Source: Pithys albifrons albifrons
Taxonomy: Eukaryota; Chordata; Aves; Passeriformes; Thamnophilidae
Assembly (NCBI RefSeq): GCF_047495875.1
Contig: NC_092459.1
Span: 16,725,795-16,789,794, forward strand
Direction: 5' to 3'
Length of the DNA stretch: 64,000 bases
The position numbers were made by a program, and so were the translations under genes. This document shows, piece after piece, positions 24,916 to 38,052 of this stretch (the first letter of the stretch is position 1; every line of letters begins with the position of its first letter). Below the pieces are notes generated by a model, which saw only the letters and a program-made list of their open reading frames with translations, did no database searches and was not told the DNA's origin.

Positions 24916-27900
24916 GATTACAATAATTTTTTATGTTGGTCCTTTGTTTTCTTACTGTCCTCTCCTATTCAAAATGGGAATGTTTCTGAAATCACAGCAA
25001 TTCAGTGCAAGGATGCATTCTACCCTGCTCATTGTAAGACCTTAACTTCATTTAAAGAAAACAAACTATGCTTCTAAATCATTTGTCTACATGTGAAAAT
25101 TTTAGTTCCCTTTCTTAAAGGATTTACTTCAGAAAAATATTAACTTATTCTTGTAATTAATTGTATTATTAGAAGAATTGTTTGCTTTGAAAGGACTATG
25201 AGGGATGGGTTTCAAAGAAGGTGGCTGTGTCACCAATATCTGGTTTATTTTTCATTTTATTGTTAGAACCTGTTCAATTCTGTGGTAAGGTATCCGGATG
25301 TCTGAGTTTACAGAGCATATGATACAGCTCCCTTTCCAACAAATGCTGTTAATATCTTTTTGCCCTTACAAAACCAAGGATTCAAGTTCCTGCAGTTTAA
25401 CCACATCAAGAACATCAAACTATGTCAGTAAACTTCTGATAAGCCATTACTACCAGTTCCATTTGTCTGTAGGCATTTCAGTGTTCTCCACATACCTACC
25501 AGTACTTCCTCTAACAATTGCCTGAATATTTTTCACTTGAGGTAAAGCAGCAGTGTTCTGATGTGAGGTTTTTTATCATTATGTTTGAATGAAATTTTTC
25601 AGCAATCTTTCTATTTATGTACATTTCATAATGTTTTCAGCATATTGTCTTATATACACAATCCGTGATCCTTCAGCTGTTCTCTGTGTTCAGGTTCACT
25701 CAACAACAATATAAAGGTTTCTTTTTTAATTGTTTTTTACACTGAGGAGCTAAAGCATTCTTCTGACAGCTGTTTCTAAGTAAGAGAAGACTTGTATGCA
25801 CATTTGTGCTACTGTGATGTCTCTTATGTCTTAGAACCCTGCCTTGAGCTACAAAGAGGCAGAGACCTCTTCCTAAATGAAAGGGATGGTGCTTGATTGA
25901 AATGTCAGGTGGACTTTTAAAATTCCTTGGAAGAAAGGGGTTGCATAAGTAAAAATAATAAAACTAGTACTGAGCAAAGTTGAGAATAACACAGATTATA
26001 AGAGTTTTCTACACTGTCCCTATATGTAGAGCATTTTGAAGGCAAAATGGGAGTTACCTATTTAGTAATTTCTCTTTCAATAGAAAGGGGGAAAAAAGTT
26101 AAAAAATAGTTAGATGTCTAAACATGCAGAAGTAGATACAGTACAATTGTCTGAACTCTGATGAAACTACCTGAATATGTTTCAAATACATGTCTTGGAA
26201 GCCTGACTATTTTTTTCCTTCTTTAAACTAGAAATCTCCATCAGTTTTTAATCTGGATTTTTTTTTTTATTACTACTATTTCTTTCCCCCAGCCCTCATA
26301 AAATCTGTTGTACATTTTTCAATAGGTCTGTCTTTCTGTTATCTCCTAACATTTGAGTATTTAATTTTGTATCTGTTGTATATAATATCTATATATCTAT
26401 ATATCCCATGGAAATAAATCCAACTTCTAACTAATGAGAGTGAATGACAAAATAGAGATGTGTCTGTAACTGTCCTGTCCTCTCATCTTTTTCTATGCTA
26501 ATGTTTACTTTCTCATGCCATTGATTTAAAATTCTTTAATATCCAGCTGAAGCATAAGACAGTGAAATTTTCAGGGTGTGAAATGCTGCAAGAGGAAAAA
26601 TGTGTTTGTGTTGTGTGTCTACTGGATGGAACAATGGGTAAAGAAAAAGCTACAAACTGTCACCATTTTTGGTAAAATGCTTAAAATTGATGGTAAAATG
26701 TTCACTGACCTACATGGTTTTCTATCTGCTGTACGTGTGCCTATTCATCTTAAATACCTAAAAGGCAGACCAATGAGCACAAATTTCTCCAGTCACAAAA
26801 GAAAGACACACAGAGGCTAAGTCAGAATACGGGTTTGAAAAATGAGAAGGCAAAACAAGGTTTAACACTTACCATAACAGTAATATTGTCCCAACAGCCA
26901 GGTCCAAATCCAGGCCTTGTTCTAACAGTTCGTTCATTATTTGTCATGCTTAAAAGTCTTATTTAGGAAATGGTAAAAGAGAGGACATTTGACTGTAGTT
27001 ATAATGTGGTACTTACTGATAATTCAATTGAATCAGCATAAATAAATCCTGTTGCTTACTAAATGATGAGTTCTCATCTGCTATTCAATGTGAAGACAAC
27101 TAATCTAATGTGAGTGGATAATTGTTGAGCAAGGGCTTCGGAGTACATGTGAAATTCACTTAATATCTCTGTGTTCAGGGTAAAGACATGCAATTAGATA
27201 TCAGAGGACAATGAGAACACTCACAGACACAGTCTGAAAAACAGAATGCATGACCTAAAGAGAGACTTTTTGCAGTGTCTTCTGTGGACACTACAATGGT
27301 CTCAACTAAAGAAGGTGTTCTTGGAATTATCAGACCACCCAGATTTGCTATCGGGATAGGAAATATGTTTACAGAAAGGTTTTAGGGGTGCTGCTCACTA
27401 ATTCTTTTACTATCTAAAAATGTATTTTTAAATGTCCTTGTTTCTCCCTGTCAATCACATAATCAGTTATTCCCCATTTCTTTTCTTGTGGGGCTAAGCT
27501 GGCTTCCTCATTTTTGCAGTTCATCAATACAAAACTGATTTGAAGCTGAGCTGTATAATAATAAGCCTTTCAGCAGCCAGGCTTGACACTTGCCTTGTAA
27601 TTAAGGCCTTGATGGTTGTGTTGATGGCAAATGAAAGAAAATGGCTTTGTTCTCAATTCCAGAGGCTTGATTGCTGGTTCTCGTTCTCACCTGAATTCGA
27701 CCCATTCTGCATTGTGCACATGATTGCTGGAGTGTGAGTAATTGCAGTGCTGGCAGATGACATTTTCATGAAGCACACTCTGCACTGCTCCAGAGGGAAT
27801 TTACAGAATTTATAGCTGGAGAAGCTCATCAAACATGGATTTAGGAAATGCCTATGTGAAAAGTGGGAGCCCACAACCAAATATCAGAGCTTTTCTTTTG

Positions 27901-30900
27901 ACATTTGCTTTTACGTAAAGGACTGTCTGCAACCTGTCTTACCTTATGGTAGCAGCCTATTCATGACTAGATTTTCTGATTAAGTGCAGTCACTGAAGTT
28001 CATTAATGCAGTTTTTTCACGTTTTCCTGTAATTTTTTTGTTTGCTTGGGGAAGCAAATGGAAAAATTTTCTCATTTCCATTAATATTTTTACAATTCCC
28101 TAACCTTTAGCTATTTAAAAATTGTCAGCTGTTTCATACATTTATTGACAACAAGGTATGCTTGTTTTTTATTTAAAACCTCTTACTTTCTCAACTTCTT
28201 TGCATTACAGCGTATTTTGTTTATTTTAAATGAAAATGAATGTACATTTTGAACAGTGACAAAGGTTTCTACAATGATAATGTACTCCAGCATTTATAAA
28301 TCGGTTCTTTAGGAAGAAAATACTAATGATTTTTATATTGGCAAGTTCACAGATTTCAATGCAGGGTGTTTTGTGTGCTGTAAATAAGAATTGCATACTG
28401 AAATCTTTCATTATAGGTAATATATGCCTATATATACCTATGGCATATAGGTAACAAATACATAATCTTTTCTCCCCTCTGCCTTAGAACTTCTGCTTTT
28501 TCCTCTCCATCTGACAGTCTTTGTGCCTGTGTCATACCCACCACGTTCGTGTCTGAGCCCCTGGTGCTTCTCCTCACACTGGGTCAAGTACCTGTAGGTT
28601 GCTGCTGTGCTTGTATCTTTTCCAGCACCTGAACCAACAGAAACAGTTACGGAATTCTGCTGATCTTTTTCGATCACAACTGCTTGGGCTGCTGCTGACT
28701 GTGCACGTGATGATTTGTAGCTGCTGTGACTCAGACATGCTGCTATACTCCTGTCTGTGGCAAACCAAACTATCTGCACTTGGGGTTTAATATTTCCTGA
28801 AGCTTCTCAATCATGGCAATAGAGAGCCTTCCCTCTGTGCCTCTGGTTTTACAGAAAGCCCTGAGCAAGTGAATGATTGAAGGTTGCAGGCTTTTTTAAT
28901 TAGGCTTATTGATTAACCCCTAGGAAAAGTTAGGTGAGAAGTCCTTTGAGTTTCTGAAATAAATGTTTGATCCAGAGTGGTGCTGATTATTTAAAATGTA
29001 CAGAAAAAGATCTGAGGTCTAAGCTGATGATGTTAAGCTGCCCATTGTTTTAGGGTCTAACTTATCCTCATTTCAGTAACAGAACTCTGTATTGGTACTA
29101 ATAAATGGTAACAAGGAGAATCAATCTAATCTGCTGACAGTTGTTCCAATTTATTCTATAGTTCTCAAATAATTGGGTAGCACTTTCTAAGTGTCTTACC
29201 TCAACTCATGGCTGTTATGGTGCTGTCATTTACAAAAATCAGGTTTTTTGTAGCCTTGAGTTGGAACAAGATGGAATCTGTTTTAAATACATCTTGATTT
29301 TAGTCGTACCTAATAGAGCTCCTAATATACTTTGACTACCAGTGTTAAATTCTGCTCCTAATCTTAAGTGTTCCTTGGGGACTCACCACACTCAGGTTCA
29401 AAATCTCAAAAGTTCTTTGGCATTTAAATCTTAGGAGAATTTGGGTCTCAGAGAGTCACTTTTTCTTGTTGAAGCCATGAAAATAATCTCACTCAAGGTG
29501 TAAGGCTCTAGAATTGGAGACAGAGATCTGTGGTTCCTCATTGCACCTCATACAGTTATTACTGGAAAGCTGAGGTGCAGCTTCCCTGAGCGCTGGCTGA
29601 TCCTCTGTTTTTCAGGAGCACTGGGGACCTGTGTCCAGCACTGCAGCCTTCGGAGGTGCAGTCCTGCTCTTGGTGTGTTCCTCTTGTAACAGTCCCTCTC
29701 TTACACTGTGATTTGAGCTGCAGCTCAGCCCCAAGAGGGGAACCTGTTACCTTTCACAATGCCTTCAACAAACCAACTCATACATGTCTGTGACTTTTAG
29801 TAGAAAAAGGGCAGGTTGTCAACTTTTGTGTCCTTAGTCAAAACCTGGACTTACAAAATCATTTTGTTTGTGGGAATCAGTCTTGGGTCAAAGAAGAACA
29901 TGGTGAGAAAATCCTGAAGATTTTTAACTATTTTTCAAATCTGTCACAAAACGATAAACTATAAGGAAAGAAATGAAAACAATAGCAAGTGGACTAGAAC
30001 AGTGAACTGTGGCAGTAAACAGAAGCTTTTGAAACTTGCTGAGATGACGAGAAAAAGCTGCCTGATATAATTACCTTAATTATGGTGATGGTTTGAGACA
30101 CGCTGGGCATGGTGACAAAATATTACGTTATGCAGGCTGGTTTTGAACAGTACTAGCATCTAACACAGCAACTGTAATGTTAAGAATCACCTTATTGCTT
30201 TATTGTGGAAGTTAAAATATTGCAAGCCATGGAAGATGTTCAACTGATACTCCTATGACCTTCTTGCCACTACTTCTGGTACTTGGTTGAAAGCTTCAGC
30301 TGACTTTAATAATTCTAGTCTTACCCTATTTGTAACCTTTGCCTTTCACACACATATCTCATTATCTTTGTCAACCAGAATGTTAATAAGAGCTGCTTTA
30401 ATTTTTCTCCAACACTCATTTGCACTTGCTTTTCTGCCTATTTTCCTCAAACTTCACCCTTTTGCCTCAGTGACCCAACCCTGAGACATCTTGTTCTCTC
30501 TCCCTCATCTCTCCTCTGTCTTGTGTCTCAGCTTTGCTCTATGTCTTTTGCTTGACAGTACAAATGTGGTCTTCAACATCTTAGCACTGGCTCTTCATTT
30601 CTCCTGTCTCTTATATTTTCTTCTGTCCTTCGCACATAGGGGAGAGAGGGTGCCTGTCTCGTCCTGTATTTTCAGATTCATCGTGAGATGACCTTTGGAC
30701 GTGTGGCAGAGAGCTGACTGCGGCTCAGCCATGCCACAGACTATTGCATGAGACCACGGAGTATTTTAAAATATTTTTCTTTCTCACTCTCTCTTTTTTA
30801 AGTCTTTAACAATTTTACGGTAAAGGGAGGAGTTTCTTACCTGCCTCTGCCTCTTCTCTGCCTGTTAAAGACCTTTGCTTTCTCTGGCACCACACAGTAT

Positions 30901-33526
30901 ATTATGTTATCCTCTCATGTTTTATGATATTCCAGCCAGTGCAGTCATCAACAATTGCTTGTTTCCATGGAGAAGCCTGAAGTTCTTGGACAATACTATG
31001 AGTGTGAGAAGTTCTATAATTCAAGGGCAGAAGCTTCATTCTTCCATTTATAAATGTTAGCATTCCCGTGGTTTTTGTTATAGTTTCTTTTAAGGCAGCA
31101 CCTCTATTTGTTATTGCTTTATAAATCTTTTTGAATTTAAGTAGAACTTACACTTGTCGCACGTTGCAGTATCTGTTAATCCATAAGTTATTTATTCAAC
31201 ACCTGGTCTACCTGCTAGTCAAGCATTTTTGCTTTATATTTTGGTACAAATTAAGCAAACCAGGAGTGAAACACGCTGTAGTGTATTAGATAATGGATTC
31301 TAAACATATCTCATCTCATTAATGATGTAGTTTTTGTACCTTTGGAGACAAGTTGTACACCTGTTGATGTATCTGCATCTGCAGATTATTCTTCCATTCA
31401 TAAATGTTCTCCATTTTCTCTAGCAATATTCCAGTACAGCTGCTGGATATGCAGTTCCCACTGTAGCTGATGTATCAGCCCACCTTTGTTTTGCGTTCAA
31501 CACTATCAGAAATCACTCTATTGTAGGAACTTGCTCTACAAATATCCCGGGACACATTTGAGGTCTCATACCAGCATCAGAGGACACCAAGGCTTTGTCC
31601 TCTTAGTGCCTACGTTCAGAGGCATATTTTGGTCTCCTCTCTATTTGCTGTTGGGGATTTTGTGTTGTGTTTGTGTTCTGTAACTGTTGTCTTATCCAAC
31701 AGTTAGCTCCAAGTGAGCTGTGGGATAGCCCAGCTTGGCATCTGAGGCACTGCTTTAAGTATTATTGTTCTCTTAGCTGACAGTACTAGTGAAATACAAG
31801 GGAGAAAGACGAGTGAGTTTCTGAGATAATGTCACCTGAGAGATGGTCTAAAACCATTAATTGCTTTAACATAAGAGAGTAATAGCCATGGCTACATTTT
31901 TACTGTGAATGTGATTTGGGATTTAGTGCTCTAATCTGTTCACAAATAATTTTCAAAGAAATGTGATCAGTAGGACCATACTCATTTTTCTCAAGTATTT
32001 TCAATTGTTCATGCTGACAAATGTCAGCCTTGGAGGAGAGTTGCCCTCTCTGCTTACACTTACACAGTTATTCTTAGTGTGTAAATGATCATGTATTGTT
32101 TTAGATTTTGATTTGTCAGGCTTTTTAACAACAAAATAATTGAAGGGCAATGAATAACTAGTGTTAAATATTAATTTGAGTACTCTTAGTTTTCCTTCAA
32201 GGACCCATTTTCCTATAAATATAATCCAAAATACAGTTAAGTTTGTAAACATTATTTAGACTTTTTTGTTAAATACCGCTAAAAGATCAATTATTTGTAT
32301 TTCAAATAAATATTTGTGAGTACTGTCCAAAGCAACAGTAAGTTTTGTTCACAGCAATACTTCCTGTTATGTAAATCATCACAAGTGAGTATATGTTGTG
32401 GTAATTTTCAGGTCCAGAGTAGTATTTTGCATTAGCTTGGATGATGTATGATAAACATAGTGAAAAGAACATTTCTTATAAATTTGCTACTAATACCAAT
32501 GTTGCACTAACATAGACTTTAATTTGCATTTAATTCAGTTACAATTCAGTTTATCTATTAGTTCTGAGAATCTTAATGTTAAGTATCTTTATATAAATTA
32601 CTGTCTTATAGAGGAATCAATTTTGGGATATATCAATTTGAATTGGTCAAAGCCCATAACAACTTGCAGCTTCCGAGAGGCAGCTCTTGGGGTGACAGGA
32701 TATGACAATGAAAAGATCTCCCCATACATATCACTCTTCTGTTCTGACAGGAGTAAAGTAGATTTCAGCAATATATGAAAATATCACTGTTGCATCAAGC
32801 TTGTTTGGATATGGCAGAATAATAACGAGTCTTCTGTGTGCCCTTACTCCTTGCCTATTTGTAAGTAATTAGGTGGATAAAAGATAAAGATCAGTAGCTA
32901 TATACCTGTCTGTCTCTCTCTAATACATCTGCATCTTTGCTCTCTAGGCTTTAAAAATGCTCCAAACTTTTTAAAACATGCTTCAGGTACAACATAGAAC
33001 CTTTTAGGTCACCATCAAACTGAGACACGGAAAATGGATCTGATGGGCAAATACAGTGTGTTGCCTGGACTAGGCTCTGTGGCTTTTATTTTGGTGTACT
33101 GAAAAAGCTACTTCTATGCTTCCTTAAGTTACAGTATGCTAGGTACTGCACTTCTGCTTTCATTTTGTTCAGAAGATGGCCTTGCTGTTAAAACAATTTC
33201 AGTTAAGGATTAAAGGAGAGAGAAGAAAAATTTAATTTGTGACAACAGATGGCCAAACTGGGCCTTAGTCCACAGAGGAGTCAGTAGGGGCTCGGCACTC
33301 TTACCTGTAGTTGTTAGGTAGATCCAACCTTGGTGCACAGGGGACTGTGCAAACAGCCCTGCCCAAAATCTGGCATTGTAGGCCCATCAGTAACACATGA
33401 TGCTTTCGCTACATTCACTTATAATAGAAGTCTTCTCCAATGTTGGAGGGTAAAACTAAATCTGCTAATAACTGTTACTGTGTATAGTTCATAGTCTGCA
33501 GTGTATAGGTCTGTAATCTCTAGGTT
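24916..33526. other. Long unique non-coding segment
   Basis: About 8.6 kb without recognised genes or dispersed repeats. It contains a TATATCTA-type AT-rich tract near 26377-26405, a short inverted repeat at 28421-28449, a patch at 28440-28790 open in several frames on both strands, and a pyrimidine-rich block at about 30290-30700. None of these shows protein-like content that I can defend. Confidence 0.5.
28421..28449. repeat. Short inverted repeat
   Basis: TATATGCC at 28421-28428 is matched by its reverse complement GGCATATA at 28442-28449, with a 13-nt AT-rich loop. It could form a small hairpin, but such AT-rich palindromes arise easily by chance. Confidence 0.5.
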
Positions 33527-33809
33527 CATCATCACCATCATCATGGCTCGGCTTCACGAAGATTTGGGAAGGGCTCTCCCCACGTGGGTGTGCCCTTCAA
33601 GCCTGCGCAGTGGATTTTAGGTGAGGCTCAGCAGTGGCCCCACCGTTTAAGTCCTGAGGTTCATCTGCCATGGCTGAGCGAGCTTGGACAGTGACAGTGA
33701 AGTCCTCAGGACCAGAATGTACAGCCCCCGGTATTCCCAGGAGGATTCCCATCCAAGTACTAACCAGGGTTGACCTTGCATCCGATGTCAGGGTGGCATT
33801 TACCTGCCC
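33527..33809 (-). mobile_element. 5S rRNA-derived SINE, copy 1 (tRNA head absent)
   Basis: A 283-bp element flanked by 12-bp direct repeats: AATCTCTAGGTT (33515-33526) and AATCTGTAGGTT (33810-33821), 11 of 12 identical. Read on the minus strand it has a 5S rRNA-like start, then a body of about 190 bp shared with the copy at 63546-63907, then a tail of ATG/GTG units (plus strand ATCATCACCATCATCAT at about 33528-33544). The shared body includes GTCCAAGCTCGCTC, GACTTAAA(C/T)GGTGGGGCCA, GCTGAGCCTCACCTAAAA and GGAAGGGCACACCCAC-like blocks. The tRNA-like head of copy 2 is absent, consistent with 5' truncation during reverse transcription or with a shorter subtype. Internal RNA polymerase III promoters usually drive such elements; here only the 5S box C region is well preserved. 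Confidence 0.9.
33719..33797 (-). other. 5S rRNA-like segment of SINE copy 1
   Basis: The minus strand reads ACCCTG near the start, then GGTTAGTACTTGGATGGGA and GGGAATACCGGG blocks and a GCTGTAC end, matching the 3' half of vertebrate 5S rRNA very well. The box C region (33737-33754) is nearly intact. The middle of the 5S sequence is shortened by about 20 nt, and the A-box region is degraded. It is a retroposed derivative inside a SINE, not a functional 5S gene. Confidence 0.88.
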
Positions 33810-36289
33810 AATCTGTAGGTTAATATTATTTATTTTACACTTCCTTTTTTCTACATGTTTGTGGTTTGTTTTTTTTCCTTAAGATGCCATCACTGCATCC
33901 AGTTTGCTTCAGAAAACAGCAGAAAAGATAGAGAAAGGAAAACAAGTTCTCTACCCTGCACTTAGTTTAGTCATTGGCAAGTTGCTTTGATTACTTGCCT
34001 ACTGATTTGCTTCTGCTCTGGCTCTCTGGGTAACAATGTGTTGAGGAGATGAATCTGAGCACCAAATGGCATTTGCTGACCAAAAGGTATTTGTAATGCC
34101 TCCAGATCAACAGCTTTTAATGTAATGGCCTTTCTCCTAACATAATTTGCTGTGTAGTAGGGTTTTAAGATGCACAATAAAGGAAAAGATTTTTACTCAT
34201 CCAGGGCTGTTGGAGTGCCATCCTCACTTGAGGCAGTTTTCAGGTTCCATACTGTTCTGGCAGTGGACACACTGCTCACTTTGGAAGAGCCAGCAGCCCT
34301 GCAAACACTGTGCCCTCTGTGGTCAGGAAAACCCCACAGTTTTTCCCTCACATGTCAGTGCACTGTTTCCCACTCTCTCCAGTGTGCCCCACAGTCAGGA
34401 GATAACTGTTTATCTGCTGTGTTAGGGATGCACGCAGCCTTTCCAAAAACTCCCCTGAGTGCCAGTTGTGTATTTTCCTCATTAGTTTTAAGCCCTCATT
34501 TGGCAGCAGCTGATTCTTTGAACCATTAATCCTACCTAAGCTACGCCTGACATAGGGAAACATGACACCCAGTATTATCAGCGATGCTCATACTCTGTCT
34601 GCTTTAAATGCTGATATTCATAAATTTTTGGAGAGCACTAAATGTCAACTTTGGATATCTTCTTCCTCTCATGAAGCGCATTAACTCTTCTATTTTTTAT
34701 TATTTTGGGTCACTTTTTGTCAATCATCCTTTTTTATTTATACATAATAGAGTTTTATAAACATTTCAAAGCAAGGTTGGCACTAAGACTCTATTGTTGG
34801 ATTTACATAAAAGTTAATGTAAATGCTCACTTAGTCTTAAATGTGTTGGTGATGAAAGAGGGTAATACACCAAACATAGGGAAAATATTTTTTCACTTTA
34901 TTTCAAGTTCCTTGTTTTCACAGATGATTCAGAACTTCGTATTCTGAGTGAAAAAAATATTATTTGCTATTCACCTAATGTTTTAAACTTGACTTTTTGT
35001 CTTGATAATTTTTGAACTTTGACTTAATGTTTGTTCTACAGGTTGAGTTTATGGTATTTTTTCCAATGAAAAGTGTGACAGATATTTGCCTAGTGTCAGT
35101 AGAAGTGCAAGTAGTCTCTGTGTATGTTTGTTTATGCATTATTGTGAATAATCAGAAGCATGACTTTAGTGTCTGTAAATTTGTATAAACTTTCATCTGC
35201 CAAAATCTTTCCAGAATTGCAAATAATCTTCTAAATACTGATATGAGATCAAATATTTTAATGAAAATCCTATGAAAATATTGGAAATTGTAATTATTTC
35301 ATCCTTCCTGGAAAAAAACCAAACCCCCAAACAGTCAATGATTGAAGTGCTACCAGAAACAACTCAAGTGGCCACTACTGTTGAAATACATTAGAGGAAA
35401 TACACAACCTCTTGGAGGCAGGCAGCGTTTGCATGAGACTGAGCTAGACCTGGACATTTCCTTTTGCTTTTATTTTAGTGGTTCAGGTTTTGTTCCATAC
35501 CTTTAGGGATAGTAAGAACTGGGGGCTCCTAATGACCTTTGAGGGAATTGCTGGTTCTCAACATCAGTCAGAATGTAACCTTTTGTGGGAATTTTCGTGT
35601 CTGCTACTACAATATCCACTGCTTACAAGGATAAAGTATACATTCCAGGTGATTTTGCCATTCTCCTGAGAAGTGCATCGCTTAGGGCATGTCAGAGACC
35701 ATGACATTTAATCTGTCTTTTAAATGTGCTTTTCTTAGGTGCTAAGCAGTAGTGAGAGCCTGCTCTTTAGCCTCTTACAAGTGCCTTATATTTCTGCTTC
35801 TGCAAGGGTAACTGAATTTTTGTGTGCGTTCATGAAACAAAGCATTTTTATCATCAGTGGAATTTGGATGGAAAACTGGGGGACTTCATTTTTCTTCATT
35901 CTCTGTGGCAAGCAAGTTGCCTGTGGGTGCATGTGATCTGCCAAGCATTCGATATTGAGGCAGGTCTATGAATAGGTACTCCTGCACATGTGGAAATTTA
36001 TATGTACAGAACAGTATTGCCCAAAAACTGTGGCTGTCCGATTTTTGAATTTGAAACGGAGGGTCAAGAGTGCATAGTAAAAGCCAGCATTGTCAGTCCC
36101 TTAACTCTGTCTTTACATGTTTCAACTACCAACTCATTTTCAGATGTGTTAATTCTTGTTTCTAATAATTAAAAGATGTAAGTCTACGTCAACACATTGG
36201 CATTGGGAGAAAAGTGGGGGGAAAAAAAGACCTACCAAAATTATTTTAATTTTTAAACATCCCTTAAACTGAGCTGCGAATTAGGCTCT

Positions 36290-36420
36290 GGAGAGCAGGT
36301 GTGTGTATTGTGGCTCCCTGTCCGTGGTGCTGCAGCCCAGCCCCGGTGCCGGGCCCTGCGCGGGGCATCGCCAAGCACTGGCCCAAAAGGTCTGGGGGAA
36401 CAGGCTGCGAAGCCTTTCAC
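36290..36420. other. Local GC-rich, CpG-containing patch
   Basis: A roughly 130-bp block with many CpG steps, including CCCCGGTGCCGGG and CTGCGCGGGGCATCGCC pieces, inside otherwise AT-rich DNA. Both strands are open (36253-36453 minus, 36299-36520 plus). It could be a small CpG island, a regulatory element, or a fragment of a GC-rich exon or repeat. I cannot assign it. Confidence 0.5.
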
Positions 36421-38030
36421 AGTTTTGTTGGTATCTTTCTTCTTAGTAAACAATTTCTTACCTGCAGCCGTTTTTATAATTGAAGTTATGCAGTTGTGGG
36501 CGTTTTCTCCTGAACAATAAATCCATGTCCTTATGTAGGAAAAGTTTTGTTCTAAGATCAGAGGTGCTCTAAAAGGTCACTAAAAACATGCATGCAGAAC
36601 CGTATAAGAGAGATTTCTTTTTAGGAGGTAAATTATTTTGTTTATGCATAATTTTATTTTAGCCAGTTGAACTGTGTATGTGAGAAACTATTACTGAAAC
36701 CTGATCTATAAATTATAAAAAATTTTATGAAAGAAATGATGATAGTTTTGTTTAAAGGCTTTGTTCCTATGTACAACTTGAGAAATTTTCACATAAGTTC
36801 ACACATTATTTTGAAGATTAAAAGACCTTCTCTTTGTTTGTTTATATAAAATTGGGAAAAAGTAACAGTAATTGCATGTAGATGCTTCTTTAATAGAAAA
36901 TAGGTTTTAGTTTTATTTTTGTTTTCATTTTCTAATCTCACAGAATATTTCCTTGCCTGAAAAGTAGCAAATAAGGAATTGAGCACAGTATCTTTTAGAG
37001 GATTTATGGTAATGCTGCTGAATTTAGCTGAGCATAAACAGCATGGTGAGCCCCTCAGGGTCTCTTCATTTTCCTGACACACTCCACTGCTGCCCCATTA
37101 ACACTTCGTCTGTTATTGCCATCTACTCAGTTTAATGAGTATCTTTGAATTTGAAGTTCTTCACAAAAAACAATAGCTAAAATATCTGATGCACCTACTT
37201 TAGCTTTCAGTATTGTATCTTATTCCCTTTGTAAGTTTTTAAAATAAAAACTGAGTGTGTGTTCTTCATCAGAGCAGTTGCATTGTGACATTTTCTTTAA
37301 TTACGGTTGATGCTGATCACAAGCACTGAGTTAATGACTACAGATAGATACGATGCTGTGTCTGTCTGTGTTCAAGGTAAATGCATAGCTGCTAAAGGAG
37401 GCTTTTCCTTACTTTAAAATTCATCTGGTTAATACTGACTCTTTAGTGTGAAGTAGGAGTAGTTCTGCGGAAGACTTTGTGCCATCAAAGCAGAATATTC
37501 TATTTCTTCTAAGAAATCGTAAGGCAAAGGACTAGGTGCTCTTTTCTGATACCTGTATTAATCCAGCTAACTGATGTAAAGGGTCAACATGTGTCTCGTT
37601 AAATTGGATTCCTAAATCTGAATCAAATTCCTCTGAATACATGAATGAACCATTTTAAACAATTAGCTGTATTGTCATTTGAGGACTCAACCCTGAATAA
37701 AAGCCAGAATAATGTTGCAGTGGGACACATCATAGGATTTTTGAACAGTTCTGATTTTGCATTGGCTATTAACTGGTCAGCAAAAGGACTCTAAATCACC
37801 TTAGATATTTAACAGATCTGGCAAGTCTTTGCCAGGCCAAATAGCAAAATAATAAAATAAAAATAATAAATAATTGAACAAATTCCTATAATGGAAAACC
37901 GAGGCAGTCAGTTACACATTGGAATGAATATTTGTACTAAATGCATTCATTGAAGGGATATTTTTAAAAGGTAAAATAACATGTGAGTGATTTTCTGTGT
38001 TCCTGGTAAGCTTGCTATCCTCCATTAAAC

Positions 38031-38052
38031 TTTTTTCTTTTTTTCTTTTTAG
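38031..38052 (+). promoter_or_regulatory. Splice acceptor: polypyrimidine tract and AG
   Basis: Twenty bases made up only of T and C (38031-38050) end in AG at 38051-38052. A branch-point-like CATTAAAC lies just upstream. This is one of the strongest acceptor signals in the window and sets the start of the exon that follows. Confidence 0.65.

Larger units (their letters stand above)
33822..38052. other. Non-coding segment upstream of the candidate exon
   Basis: AT-rich and probably intronic if the exon at 38053 is real. It includes a patch at about 34200-34530 open in two plus frames without recognisable protein content, and a compact GC-rich patch at 36290-36420. The last 20 bases are the polypyrimidine tract and acceptor of the exon. 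Confidence 0.5.

Noticed and set aside
29622..29690. Exon after a TTTTTCAG acceptor-like site
   Set aside because: No GT donor follows at the natural end and no frame gives a convincing peptide.
33719..33797. A genuine 5S rRNA gene
   Set aside because: About 20 internal bases are missing, the A box is degraded and the segment lies inside a SINE with target duplications.
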